Source: Candidatus Dormiibacterota bacterium (GTDB lineage Bacteria > Chloroflexota > Dormibacteria > Dormibacterales > Dormibacteraceae). From it: 64,000 nt of DNA. The stretch lies in assembly GCA_003139695.1 (NCBI GenBank), contig PLJM01000006.1:310001-374000 (forward strand). The letters are read 5' to 3'. The notes beneath the pieces are model-generated. The model saw only the letters and a list, made by a program, of their open reading frames with translations. It searched no databases and was not told the origin of the DNA. The translations under genes and the position numbers were made by a program. This document shows positions 42,122 through 50,384 of the stretch, one piece after another. Within the stretch, counting starts at the first letter, position 1, and every line of letters begins with the position of its first letter.

Positions 42122-43253
42122 TTTTAGGTCTCAACATCTCTCTAACGGCGAGGGCGGCCGCGCGGGTCAGTGCGGGTCTTGCGTCTTGCATCAAGTCCTG
42201 CAGATTGTCACCCTCTTGCGCGAGCGCCGCCACGGAAGTGAACCCCTTGGTGAGCAGCGTCTCCCAGCCGGCGCCCTTGGTGCCGGCGAGGAGAAAGGTG
42301 GGAACTCCGGCGGCCTGCGCACGTCGGGCGACCTCGCCGGGCGCCTTGCCGTAGGCGGTCTGGCCGTCGGCCCGGCCTTCGCCGGTGATGACGAGCTGGG
42401 CCCCTGGGAGGGCTCGGTCGAAGCCGCTGGCGTCGACCACGAGACCCGCCCCTGAAATCAGCTTGGCGTCGAGGAAGGCCATCAAGCCCGCGCCAGTGCC
42501 GCCTGCCGCGCCGGCTCCAGGGATGTCGGCCACGCGCTTGCCGTACTGCCGCTCGATCACCTCCGCAAGGCGCGCGAGCGCACGGTCGAGCAACCTCACG
42601 GTCAGCGGGTCAGCGCCTTTCTGGGGCCCATAGACAGCGCTCGCGCCTTCCGGGCCGGTCAGCGGGTTGGTCACATCGCATGCCACCATCACCTGCACCG
42701 ATCGCCAGCCCGGGTTCAGCCTCGAGTCATCGATCCGTTCAAGCCGCAACAACGCCGCGCCGCCGCGTGGCAGATCGACGCCCTCAGCGTCGAGGAACCG
42801 GTAACCAAGCGCCTGGGCCATCCCGACCCCACCGTCATTGGTCGCCGAGCCGCCTATCCCGGCGATCACCGATTTGGCCCCCGACTTCCTTGCCGCTTCG
42901 AGCAGCTGGCCGAAGCCGTAGGTCGAGGTCTTGCGCGGGTCGCGCATCGCCGGCGATACCAGAACGTAGCCGCTCGCTGAGGCCAGCTCGGCCACTGCCG
43001 TCTTGCCGCCGTCGATGAGGCCAAACGACGCCAGCACCGGATCTCCAAGCGCGCCTTCGACGTCGACCCATTCATACCTACCTTTGTTGGCAGAGACCAG
43101 GGCCTCGACAGTGCCTTCGCCGCCGTCCGCGATCGGGATCTCCACGACCTCGGCGTCAGGGAACACTTCACGGACGCCGCGGGCGATCGCCTTCGCCGCC
43201 TGCGTAGCCGACAGGCTGCCTTTGAAGGAGTTGGGAGCCACGATGATCTTCAT
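42105..43253 (-). CDS. glxK: Glycerate kinase
   Basis: This enzyme phosphorylates D-glycerate to 2-phosphoglycerate. The 382-residue protein from ATG 43253 has KIIVAPNSFKGSLSA, IPIADGGEGTVEAL, GIGGSATNDGGVGMAQALGY, GPQKGA and GEGRADGQTAYGKAP, all typical of the GlxK family. The track ORF is extended upstream without support. It lies 22 nt downstream of ilvE and overlaps the sigma factor gene. Confidence 0.94.
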   Translation of the reverse strand: MKIIVAPNSFKGSLSATQAAKAIARGVREVFPDAEVVEIPIADGGEGTVEALVSANKGRYEWVDVEGALGDPVLASFGLIDGGKTAVAELASASGYVLVSPAMRDPRKTSTYGFGQLLEAARKSGAKSVIAGIGGSATNDGGVGMAQALGYRFLDAEGVDLPRGGAALLRLERIDDSRLNPGWRSVQVMVACDVTNPLTGPEGASAVYGPQKGADPLTVRLLDRALARLAEVIERQYGKRVADIPGAGAAGGTGAGLMAFLDAKLISGAGLVVDASGFDRALPGAQLVITGEGRADGQTAYGKAPGEVARRAQAAGVPTFLLAGTKGAGWETLLTKGFTSVAALAQEGDNLQDLMQDARPALTRAAALAVREMLRPKSDRRS

Positions 43254-43275
43254 CGAGGATTCGCTTCCCGGACTA

Positions 43276-44241
43276 CTAATAGACGGGGATCGTCCAGTCC
43301 TTGTATTTGGGCGTCTCTCCACGGACGGCGCCGAAATAGATGTTCTGCAGCTCCTGGGTGAACTCACCGACCTTGCCGTTGCCGACGGTCCGGCGGTCGA
43401 CCTCGATGACCGGTGCGACCTGGGCACCCGTGCCGCAGAGCAGCAGCTCGTCGCAGGTGTACAGCTCAGTCCTGTCGATGCTCCTTTCGACGACCGGCAA
43501 ACCCAGCTCGTCTTTGATCAGACCGATGATCAAGGTCCGCGTGATGCCTTCGAGGATGTCGTCGGTTACCGGCGGCGTCACGACGGTGCCGTCTTTGATC
43601 ATGAACAGGTTCTCGGCCGAGCCCTCGGAAACGTGACCGTCGACCGTGAGCACGATCGCCTCGTCAAATCCGGCCTCATTGGCTTCGGACTTGGCCAGCG
43701 CCGACTGTGCGTATGAGCCGGTGATCTTGGCTCGGGCGGGCAACGACTGGTCGGGCACGCGCCGCCATGTGCTCACCATGCACCGCAGGCCACCTTCGAT
43801 CTCCACGTAGTTGCCAAAAGGAATCGCATAGATAAGGAAGCTGTGCGCGATGTTGTGGAGGCGGACGCCGATCTCCTCGCTGGCGGTGAAGAGGAGAGGC
43901 CGAATGTAAACGTCCGACTTGAACTGGTTGCGCCTCAGCACCTCGAGGGTGATGTTGACCAGCTCCTCGGTCGAGTGCGGAAGCTTGAAACGCATGATGT
44001 TTGCGGAACGTCGCATGCGGTCGTAGTGCGCCGGGGCCTCGAGGAGGAAGAGCTGCTCCTCCTTTACATTCCAGTAGGCGCGGATGCCCTCGAACACGCC
44101 GGTGCCGTAGTGGAGGGCATGAGTCATCAGCCCGAGCTTGATGTCGTGGTAGCGGCCGAACTCGCCGTCGTAGTAAACCCAGGTGTTCGGATGGACCGCC
44201 GGTTTCTTGGGCGCCGCTTTGGATTTGGTCTCCACGCTCAT
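43276..44241 (-). CDS. ilvE: Branched-chain amino acid aminotransferase
   Basis: This fold-type IV PLP enzyme interconverts Leu/Ile/Val and their keto acids. The 321-residue protein from ATG 44241 has HALHYGTGVFEGIRAYW, the PLP lysine near KITGSYAQSALAKSEA, DEAIVLTVDGHVSEGSAENLF and LCGTGAQVAPV. A TACACT box ends 9 nt before this ATG (44251-44256), which supports it over the track start. It heads a unit with glxK, the sigma factor and the SHOCT-like gene. Confidence 0.95.
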   Translation of the reverse strand: MSVETKSKAAPKKPAVHPNTWVYYDGEFGRYHDIKLGLMTHALHYGTGVFEGIRAYWNVKEEQLFLLEAPAHYDRMRRSANIMRFKLPHSTEELVNITLEVLRRNQFKSDVYIRPLLFTASEEIGVRLHNIAHSFLIYAIPFGNYVEIEGGLRCMVSTWRRVPDQSLPARAKITGSYAQSALAKSEANEAGFDEAIVLTVDGHVSEGSAENLFMIKDGTVVTPPVTDDILEGITRTLIIGLIKDELGLPVVERSIDRTELYTCDELLLCGTGAQVAPVIEVDRRTVGNGKVGEFTQELQNIYFGAVRGETPKYKDWTIPVY

Positions 44242-44308
44242 CTCAGCCCTAGTGTAAGTCGCCTCCGGGCGGGCCACATGACGCACGTCTAGAGGTCTGG
44301 TGGGAGTG

Positions 44309-44456
44309 CCGGCCGAGAGATTCGGTGATCCAGGTGGTCCAGCTGCTAGGCGCGGCCGAGTAGCGGAGCGCGCGCATCAATTGATGCGCAAGCGAGCAAC
44401 GGAGGCCGCAACAACGCAGATGGGCCGCATGGGCGCCGAAGATCCGGTCGGCATCT
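44309..44456. repeat. Dispersed structured intergenic element, copy 2
   Basis: This is the second copy of the element at 8081-8250, same orientation. The outer stem here is GCGGCC/GGCCGC where copy 1 has GCGACC/GGTCGC. The inner stem is the perfect palindrome GCGCATCAATTGATGCGC. The GAGAT hairpin, GAGTAGCGGAG and GAGCAACGGAG modules and the CAGATGGGCCGCATGGGCGC block are conserved. The long hairpin of copy 1 is shortened. It lies between the divergent ilvE unit and the 44510 gene. Confidence 0.8.
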
Positions 44457-44509
44457 CCCGCCGGACCTCTTAGGCTCCTGCTTTCGGTGGAACAGGCCCC
44501 ATTTCTGTT

Positions 44510-44902
44510 ATGAATCGGGGCGTGACGCTGTACGGCATCATCGCTGACCTCCGCAGGGAGCATCCGACGCCTGCCGCGATGCAGACCCTCGACATGGTTG
44601 TGGCAGAGCTGGGGCGCACTCGTGACAACCTCAAAGAGGCGGCCGAGGCGCTCAGCACCAAGTCCCTTCCGCCGGGGGGCAAGGAGATTCTGGACGAGGT
44701 GGTCGAGCGGGCTCGCCAGGCCGATGTCTACGACCTCGACTACGGAGAGGACCCTTACGACCGGCCGCCGGCTGAGCCGCTTGACGAAGGCACTTTTGGG
44801 ATCGGGATCCTTCTGGGCGTGAGCTCGCTGGTCGGCATCGTGTTGGCGGCGCTGGCCGTGTACGCCGGCATCAACGCGATCATGAACACACCAGGTGGCT
44901 GA
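44510..44902 (+). CDS. Small C-terminally membrane-anchored protein
   Basis: This 130-residue protein is soluble and helical for about 95 residues (TLDMVVAELGRTRDNLKEAAEAL) and ends with a transmembrane helix (FGIGILLGVSSLVGIVLAALAVYAGI). No family was recognised. The ATG at 44510 or the GTG at 44522 could be the start. It overlaps the yajQ gene by 8 bp, so the two are co-transcribed. Confidence 0.7.
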   Translation: MNRGVTLYGIIADLRREHPTPAAMQTLDMVVAELGRTRDNLKEAAEALSTKSLPPGGKEILDEVVERARQADVYDLDYGEDPYDRPPAEPLDEGTFGIGILLGVSSLVGIVLAALAVYAGINAIMNTPGG

Positions 44903-45386
44903 GTTCTCGTTCGACGTCGTCTCGGAGTTCGACTCCGCTGAGCTGACGAATGCAATCGATCAGGCGCGCCGCGAGGTCAGCACGCGCTTCGACTTCAAGG
45001 ACACCAGCACCATTTACGACCACACCGACCAGAAAATACTTATCGAGTCAGCAAGCGAGGAGCGGGCCAAGGCCGCCCTGCAGGTCCTTCGCGAAAAGGC
45101 GGCGCGCCGCCAGCTTTCGCCGAAGCTGTTCAAGCCTGGCGAGCCGAAGAGTGTGGGCAAGGGACGCGGCCAGATCGAGGTCCAGCTCAACGCGGGCATC
45201 ACCGACGACATCGCTCGCGACCTCCGCAAGAGGATTCAGAACGCTACACCCAAGGTCCAGGTGCGCATCCAGGGCGATCAGCTCCGGGTCGTCAGCAAAG
45301 ACAAGGACACACTTCAGCTCGTGATGAAGACGCTTCGCGAAGCGGAGGACATACCTGTCCCTCTGCAGTTCACCAACTACCGCTAA
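44895..45386 (+). CDS. YajQ-family nucleotide-binding protein
   Basis: The 163-residue protein matches the YajQ family throughout: FSFDVVSEFDSAELTNAIDQ, STRFDFKDT, ESASEERAKAALQVL, RQLSPKLF, QIEVQLNAGI and the C-terminal REAEDIPVPLQFTNYR. Some members are reported to bind cyclic-di-GMP; a diguanylate cyclase is encoded at 11.8 kb. The start is GTG inside the preceding gene's 3' end. Confidence 0.95.
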   Translation: MAEFSFDVVSEFDSAELTNAIDQARREVSTRFDFKDTSTIYDHTDQKILIESASEERAKAALQVLREKAARRQLSPKLFKPGEPKSVGKGRGQIEVQLNAGITDDIARDLRKRIQNATPKVQVRIQGDQLRVVSKDKDTLQLVMKTLREAEDIPVPLQFTNYR

Positions 45387-45432
45387 GACTCCTTAGAGCT
45401 CGCACCTTGGCGTTGGGGGCACCATAAGGACA

Positions 45433-46137
45433 GTGCTCGTAATTCCCGCCATCGACATCCTGGGCGGACGCTGCGTCCGACTCGTGCGCGGCGACTATGC
45501 GCATCCGACCGTCTACTCGGACGATCCCTCCGACGTGGCAACGAGCTTCGCCGAAGCCGGCGCCGCACTGATCCATGTCGTCGACCTGGACGCCGCTCGA
45601 GATGTCGGCGACAACCACGCGGCGATCGAGCTGATGGTCCGGCGAAAGGACGTCAAGGTGCAGGTCGCAGGCGGCGTTCGCTCCGAAGCCCTGGTCGACA
45701 AGCTGCTTGCCATGGGCGCGCACGCGGTCGTGATGGGCACCGCTGCCGTGCGCGAGCCCAGGTTGCTCGAGCGATGCGCGCGGAAGCACGCAGGTCAGGT
45801 ATTCACCGCGCTCGATGTGCGCGACGATCAGCCCGCGGTGCATGGGTGGACCGAGAACGAGCCCCTGAAGATGGGCAGCTTGCTCGCACGTTGGGATGTG
45901 CTGCCACTGGCCGGGGTCATCTTCACGAGCATCGCGAGGGATGGAACGATGGAAGGCCCCGACCTGAAGACGCTGGCGCGCGTGCGCGCGATGACGAGCC
46001 TGCCCGTCCAGTACTCGGGCGGTGTGTCCTCGATCGAAGACGTCCGCGCGGCCGCGGCGGCAGGGGCGATGGGAGTGATCGTGGGCAAGGCCCTTTATGA
46101 AGGCCGGATCAAGCTGGCAGAGGCGCTGGCGCTATGA
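45433..46137 (+). CDS. hisA: Phosphoribosylformimino-5-aminoimidazole carboxamide ribotide isomerase
   Basis: This is the fourth step of histidine biosynthesis. The 234-residue TIM barrel has the paired motifs IPAIDILGGRCVRLVRGDY, VVDLDAARD, VQVAGGVRSEA, FTSIARDGTMEGPDL and YSGGVSSIEDV with the catalytic Asp residues. In actinobacteria such an enzyme can be bifunctional with TrpF (PriA); the sequence alone does not decide. The start is GTG. The next gene starts in its stop (ATGA). Confidence 0.94.
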   Translation: MLVIPAIDILGGRCVRLVRGDYAHPTVYSDDPSDVATSFAEAGAALIHVVDLDAARDVGDNHAAIELMVRRKDVKVQVAGGVRSEALVDKLLAMGAHAVVMGTAAVREPRLLERCARKHAGQVFTALDVRDDQPAVHGWTENEPLKMGSLLARWDVLPLAGVIFTSIARDGTMEGPDLKTLARVRAMTSLPVQYSGGVSSIEDVRAAAAAGAMGVIVGKALYEGRIKLAEALAL

Positions 46138-46529
46138 ACAGGCTTGCACTGGCGCTTGCCGCGATGCTGCTCGTGGTGGCCTGCGGCGGTCGGGCGGCGG
46201 CCGACGACCAGGGCCTGCACCACGACATCGTCAACAACAGCAGCGGCGCCGAGGTGACATTCGACGCCACAGTCCTCGACAACCCGGTGGAGTCGGGCGG
46301 CCACGAGAGGTTCGAGGTCAAGGCTTCGACCGGCGAGACCCTGGAGATCGATCACAACACCACGCTCGCGGCGTCTGTCCCCATCCACGCCGGCGACACG
46401 GTGGTGATCCACGGCCAGTTCTACATCGATCCCGGACCCCACCTGGGTGTGCACTGCACCCATGGCGCCACCTCGAGCGGATGCCCAAACTCGGGCTGGA
46501 TCGAATTCAACAACAATTACTACGAATGA
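46134..46529 (+). CDS. Secreted DUF3465-like protein
   Basis: This 131-residue exported protein has a signal peptide ending near VVACGG (possible lipobox) and a compact beta domain matching the DUF3465 pattern: HERFEVKASTGETLEIDHNT, then VPIHAGDTVVIHGQFYID, CTHG and GWIEFNNNYYE. The family match is by eye. The function is unknown. It is translationally coupled to hisA by a 4-bp overlap. Confidence 0.72.
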   Translation: MNRLALALAAMLLVVACGGRAAADDQGLHHDIVNNSSGAEVTFDATVLDNPVESGGHERFEVKASTGETLEIDHNTTLAASVPIHAGDTVVIHGQFYIDPGPHLGVHCTHGATSSGCPNSGWIEFNNNYYE

Positions 46530-46616
46530 AGGCAGGGGGGAGTCAGGCCTCCCCCGTGGAACCCCCACCCTCCACGCGATGACAAGCAGGCGTCTTGATG
46601 GTGCACGTCAGGTGGC

Positions 46617-46635
46617 GGCCGGAATGAATCCGGCC
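46617..46635. repeat. GGCCGG-type intergenic palindrome
   Basis: GGCCGGA-ATGAA-TCCGGCC is the exact reverse complement of the palindrome at 21716-21734. It lies between the DUF3465-like gene and the two tiny ORFs. Another hairpin, GGGGGAG-TCAGGC-CTCCCCC, lies just upstream, right after the DUF3465 stop. Confidence 0.65.
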
Positions 46636-46677
46636 TACGGGCCACGCATAGGAGCTGTTTAAGAGAAGAATTGCTGA

Positions 46678-46860
46678 GTGGGCGATAGCAAGAGGAAGCG
46701 GCGATCGCTGGCGACCACGACGGGGTCGGCGTTTAGGAACCTGTTCGCCGGTGGCATGGGCCCACTGGAGCGGCTGCGGACGATTGCCGCCAACATCGGC
46801 CGGCGAGGAGGCACCCCCAGGGCTGATTGCTGTGGCAATTACGGCGAGCCCGGTTGTTGA
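46678..46860 (+). CDS. Small protein with Cys-rich C-terminal motif
   Basis: This 60-residue protein (GTG start) is basic at the N-terminus (KRKRRS) and has an amphipathic middle (FRNLFAGGMGPLERLRTIAANIG). It ends in ADCCGNYGEPGC, three cysteines in the last ten residues. The last base of its stop is directly followed by the ATG of a 29-residue His-rich ORF. A metal-binding or modified-peptide precursor role is possible; I know no family with certainty. Confidence 0.55.
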   Translation: MGDSKRKRRSLATTTGSAFRNLFAGGMGPLERLRTIAANIGRRGGTPRADCCGNYGEPGC

Positions 46861-46950
46861 ATGACGATGGATGAGGCCCGTGCGGCCGGATTGGTCAAGC
46901 CCAACGATCACAAACCTCACGACCACAAGCCACACGACCACGGGAAGTAG
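46861..46950 (+). CDS. 29-residue His-rich mini-protein
   Basis: This ORF, too short for the track, starts at the base after the preceding stop and encodes MTMDEARAAGL followed by NDHKPHDHKPHDHGK. The repeated H-D/K-H units are typical of metal-binding tails. Tight linkage suggests translational coupling with the Cys-rich protein. It converges on the SDR gene. Confidence 0.5.
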   Translation: MTMDEARAAGLVKPNDHKPHDHKPHDHGK

Positions 46951-46956
46951 AAAAAG

Positions 46957-47715
46957 CTAAGTCGGCTTCCTAGCGACCAACCATGAGGCCGCCTGGGCGA
47001 CCGGGCGGATCACTATCTCGTCGATGTCCACGTGAGGCGGGCGTGTCACGGCGAAGACGATGCAGTCCGCGATGTCTTCAGCCACCAGCGGCTTGACGCC
47101 CTGATAAACGGCTTTTGCCGCCTTTCGGTCGCCGCGAAAACGTACCGTGCTGAACTCTGTCTCGACCATCCCCGGCTCTATTTCCGTAACGCGGATAGGC
47201 TCGCCGTTCAGCTCGAGGCGCAACGTGCGTGACATGGCGTGCACGGCATGTTTGCTCGCCGTATAACCTGCCCCGCCCTTGTACGTCTCGAAGCCTGCGA
47301 TCGAGCCCATGTTGACGATGTGGCCGTGCTTCGCCTTCCGCAGAAGCGGCAGGCACGAGCGCGTCATGCGCATCAGCCCAAGAACGTTGACCTCCCACAT
47401 CTCGATCCAGTCCTCGTCGCGTGCCTGATCGATCTGATTGAGCCCCAAAGCCAACCCAGCGTTGTTGACCAGCACATCGATGCGCCCGAATTTTTTGGCC
47501 ACCTCGCCCACGAACGCATCGATGCTCGCGGGGTCCGTCACATCCAGGGGCAAAGCCACTCCGAGGTCGCCGACGACGCGGCGCACTCGAGCCAGCCGCC
47601 GAGCACCGGCAACTATCTGGTAGCCGCGCCGCCCCAAGGCCACCACGGTGGCGGCTCCGATACCTGACGACGCGCCGGTGACGACAGCGACGGGCCTTGA
47701 TCGAGTTGCAGCCAA
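46957..47715 (-). CDS. Short-chain dehydrogenase/reductase
   Basis: This classical SDR has the cofactor motif VTGASSGIGAATV, NNAG, the catalytic Ser in NMGSIAGFE and Tyr/Lys in GYTASKHAVHAM. The N-terminal GARRLARV suggests NADP preference. I place the start at the TTG at 47715 (252 residues) because GGGGGAG lies just upstream; the longer track start is not conserved-looking. The substrate is unknown. Confidence 0.9.
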   Translation of the reverse strand: MAATRSRPVAVVTGASSGIGAATVVALGRRGYQIVAGARRLARVRRVVGDLGVALPLDVTDPASIDAFVGEVAKKFGRIDVLVNNAGLALGLNQIDQARDEDWIEMWEVNVLGLMRMTRSCLPLLRKAKHGHIVNMGSIAGFETYKGGAGYTASKHAVHAMSRTLRLELNGEPIRVTEIEPGMVETEFSTVRFRGDRKAAKAVYQGVKPLVAEDIADCIVFAVTRPPHVDIDEIVIRPVAQAASWLVARKPT

Positions 47716-47769
47716 GTTCTCCCCCGTGAATGACGAGCGAAACGCTGTCAAAGCGTACGCTAGGACGCG

Positions 47770-48231
47770 ATGCTGGACGTCGCCGTCGGCCTGGTCGTCA
47801 CTCTCCTGATCGTGGGCGGAATCCTCATCATGCTTGGCCCGACAACCGGCACCTTGATCAAGCGAGCACGACAGATTCGTCGTGCGCGCGTCCCGTCGGT
47901 GTTCCAGGCCGCCCAACCGCGCGAGCCGGCGCCGTCAGGCCTCAACCCCAAGACGCAGCGCGTGCTCATCGCAGCAGCTCGACTCGGCAACTGGCTGCGC
48001 TCGCGCGGGCAAGACGAGCTGGCGCGCGAGCTTCGGAGCGCGGGCGGCAAGATCACGAGTAACGAGCCCGCCGGCCTGTATGCGATGCAGGTCGTGCTTC
48101 GGCGGTTGCGCACTCTCAGCCTCGACGACAAACCGTCGCAGGACAGATTGAAGGCGCTCACGAACGAGCTGCGAATCGCGGTCCAGGACCGCTTCGAGCA
48201 GCTCGAGCTGCTGCCCTTCAAGCGCCCCTAG
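47770..48231 (+). CDS. Small membrane-anchored protein, unknown function
   Basis: The 153-residue protein has one N-terminal transmembrane helix (VGLVVTLLIVGGILIMLG) followed by a basic, mostly helical cytoplasmic domain (about residues 60-150: VLIAAARLGNWLRSRGQDELARELRSAGG). No family was recognised. A TACGCT box ends 8 nt before the ATG (47756-47761). The following 193 bp contains only a palindrome. Confidence 0.65.
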   Translation: MLDVAVGLVVTLLIVGGILIMLGPTTGTLIKRARQIRRARVPSVFQAAQPREPAPSGLNPKTQRVLIAAARLGNWLRSRGQDELARELRSAGGKITSNEPAGLYAMQVVLRRLRTLSLDDKPSQDRLKALTNELRIAVQDRFEQLELLPFKRP

Positions 48232-48386
48232 GCGGTTCTTCGACCCGCCTTATGAGATGGAACCAGTCGGTTCCCTCTCATCGAGCGTGCGGCTCCGCCG
48301 CAGGCTCTGCTCTCCTTCCCGGGATTGGATTGATTTACGAATTGGTTTCGCCACGCCACGATTGGGCGGGACCAAGACAAAGTCAT

Positions 48387-48405
48387 GGCCGGGGAAACCC
48401 CGGCC
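48387..48405. repeat. GGCCGG-type intergenic palindrome
   Basis: GGCCGGGG-AAA-CCCCGGCC is a perfect 8-bp inverted repeat in the convergent gap between the 47770 gene and the 48425 gene. There is no T tract; it belongs to the palindrome family seen at 11661, 21716 and 46617. Confidence 0.6.
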
Positions 48406-48424
48406 AACCCTGCGGCGCTAGTAG

Positions 48425-48985
48425 TTAGATTGGAGTTCGGTCCAGCACCTCCGGGTGCATCTCGGCCGGCAGCTCAACCTTTGATGGCGTGATCAGACAG
48501 AACTCCGGCGGCGGACCGAGGACCATCATCCGGCGCCACAGGCTGATTTCGGGAGCCTCGGTCCACGATTCCAGCCTGGCGTAGAAATCCCGGTACGGCA
48601 TGCCCGCCGGTTTGCCAAATCGAACCTCGAACCCCTCGTCCATCGAGGGCCGGCCTGAGGCAAGGCTGAGAAGCTTGCCCACGCCATCGCTCGCCATTCG
48701 GGCGGCGGAGTCATGAGCGGGAGCGCGCGATCCACTGACCGCGGCCGCGTTCAGCGTATCCATCGCGGCGGTGTTCTCGAGCAGATACCAGTCGCTGTAG
48801 CCGATGCCGACGGCAAAAGTTGCCGACCGGATGAACCCGCTCAGCGAAGCGCTCGCCAGCTCCGCGTGAAAGCGCCGCAGCGAGCCCTCATAAGCAGCGA
48901 CATCCGCACCACCGCTGGGCCGGTGAGAGAAGACGTACGCGAGCAACGGCCTAAGTGGTGGCGCCGGGGATCCCGAGTCCACCAC
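48425..48985 (-). CDS. Hypothetical protein, unknown function
   Basis: The 186-residue protein has no signal peptide, membrane helix or motif that I recognise. Composition is that of a soluble alpha/beta protein (YVFSHRPSGGADVAAYEGSLRRFH, SDWYLLENTAAMDTLN, GMPYRDFYARLESW). The GTG start overlaps the stop of the upstream SRPBCC gene by one base, so the two are co-transcribed. Confidence 0.65.
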   Translation of the reverse strand: MVDSGSPAPPLRPLLAYVFSHRPSGGADVAAYEGSLRRFHAELASASLSGFIRSATFAVGIGYSDWYLLENTAAMDTLNAAAVSGSRAPAHDSAARMASDGVGKLLSLASGRPSMDEGFEVRFGKPAGMPYRDFYARLESWTEAPEISLWRRMMVLGPPPEFCLITPSKVELPAEMHPEVLDRTPI

Positions 48986-49440
48986 TATTTCGCCTTAGGT
49001 CCCTTGCCCGATTCAATGTACTTCTTGAGCGCAGCCATGTTCGCGCGAATTCCCTCTGCGTACTTTCCGGCGAGCAGACCGCCCGCAAACCGCAGCATGC
49101 CCCCGAGCTCGTAGTCCATCTCGTATACGACGTGTGTGCCGGTCTTGGTCTCCGAGTACCCGTACGACCAGGTTCCTTTCAGCGGCCCGCGGATGAACTT
49201 GCCGGCGCACCGCTTCGGCTTGACCCAGGTCGTCTGCTCGACCTCAACCGTCTCTTTCAGCCCGCCGGGCAGGTTTAGGTGGTAGCGATATTGCGTCCCC
49301 TTGCCTGGCGGCTTGCGGTCGAGCTGCTCGACCTTGGCAACTTCTTTGGACCATTTCGGGACGTTTGGAACGTCCTCCTGCACCACCGCCCAAACGCGCA
49401 CGGCTGGTGCGTCGATGTCCACTGTCTCGCGGAGCTTCAT
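48985..49440 (-). CDS. SRPBCC-family (polyketide cyclase/START-like) protein
   Basis: The 151-residue protein shows the helix-grip pattern: IDAPAVRVWAVVQEDVPNVPKWSKEVAKVE at the N-terminus, strands around YRYHLNLPGG, TWVKPKRCAGKFIRG and TWSYGYSETKTGTHVVYEMDYEL, and a long C-terminal helix. Such domains bind lipids or hydrophobic ligands. Ligand unknown. It precedes the 48425 gene in a two-gene unit. Confidence 0.82.
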   Translation of the reverse strand: MKLRETVDIDAPAVRVWAVVQEDVPNVPKWSKEVAKVEQLDRKPPGKGTQYRYHLNLPGGLKETVEVEQTTWVKPKRCAGKFIRGPLKGTWSYGYSETKTGTHVVYEMDYELGGMLRFAGGLLAGKYAEGIRANMAALKKYIESGKGPKAK

Positions 49441-49469
49441 CCTGCGATCATCAACTTACGCCCTCACCC

Positions 49470-50384
49470 TTAGTCGCGAGGAAGGTAGCGCGGGAGCTCC
49501 GCTAGAGAATTGAGGTGGCGCAGCTCGAGGTGAGCCGAGATGCCGTCGTGAATCTCGGCAATTGCCCGCGGGTTGATGAACGTCGCGGTGCCGACCTGCA
49601 CGGCGGAGCAGCCCGCCACGAGGAACTCGAGCGCATCCTCGGCATTCGTCACGCCGCCGATCCCGATCACCGGGATCCTCACGGCGCGGGCCGCCTGGTG
49701 CGCGAGATGGATGGCGAGCGGCCTGATCGCGGGCCCGGACAGGCCGCCGGTGCGAAAGCTCAACCTCGGCTTGTAAGCGTTGAGGTCGATGGACATGCCG
49801 ACGAAGGTGTTGACTGCGCACAGCGCGTCGGCCCCGGCACCCTCCACCGCACGCGCGATCACTCCAATGTCGGTGACCATCGGCGTCAGCTTCACCCATA
49901 CCGGAAGAGTCGTCCGCCTGCGGACGGCCTCCGTCACAGCGGCGGCTGCGCGCGGGTCGTTGCCGAAGTACAGACCGCCCTGCTCGACGTTGGGGCAGGA
50001 GATATTGATCTCGAAGCCTGCGACTCCTGGCACCCCGTCGAGCCGCCCGACCAGATCTCCGTACTCGGATACCGACTCCCCGTTGATGTTCACCAGCACC
50101 GGGAAGTCCCACGACGCCCATTGGGGCGCGTAGTCGCGAATCAGAGCATCCACGCCTGGGCCCTGAAGGCCGATGGCGTTCAGCATCCCCGAGGGCGTCT
50201 CCACGATGCGGGGCGGCGGACTGCCCGTACGCGGCCGGAGAAAGATGCCTTTCGAGACCATGCCGCCAAGCGCGCGGCGATCTAGCAGCGGTACCTCGGT
50301 GCCGTAGCCGAAAGCGCCCGAGGCCGCCAGCACGGGGCTACGCAGCTTCATTCCGGCCACGGCGACGCTCATATCGACGGTCAT
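49470..50384 (-). CDS. pyrD: Dihydroorotate dehydrogenase, class 1B catalytic subunit
   Basis: This enzyme oxidises dihydroorotate to orotate with FMN and passes electrons to PyrK. The 304-residue barrel has SPVLAASGAFGYGTE, NAIGLQGPGVDAL, FEINISCPNVEQGG with the catalytic cysteine, WVKLTPMVTDIG and PVIGIGGVTNAEDALEFL. The ATG at 50384 overlaps the pyrK stop by 4 bp. It is the last gene of the pyr operon. Confidence 0.95.
   Translation of the reverse strand: MTVDMSVAVAGMKLRSPVLAASGAFGYGTEVPLLDRRALGGMVSKGIFLRPRTGSPPPRIVETPSGMLNAIGLQGPGVDALIRDYAPQWASWDFPVLVNINGESVSEYGDLVGRLDGVPGVAGFEINISCPNVEQGGLYFGNDPRAAAAVTEAVRRRTTLPVWVKLTPMVTDIGVIARAVEGAGADALCAVNTFVGMSIDLNAYKPRLSFRTGGLSGPAIRPLAIHLAHQAARAVRIPVIGIGGVTNAEDALEFLVAGCSAVQVGTATFINPRAIAEIHDGISAHLELRHLNSLAELPRYLPRD

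Noticed and set aside
44309-44456. T-box or other known amino-acid riboswitch before ilvE
   Set aside because: No T-box consensus, specifier loop or antiterminator/terminator pair is visible, and the same element precedes pyrimidine and F420 genes.
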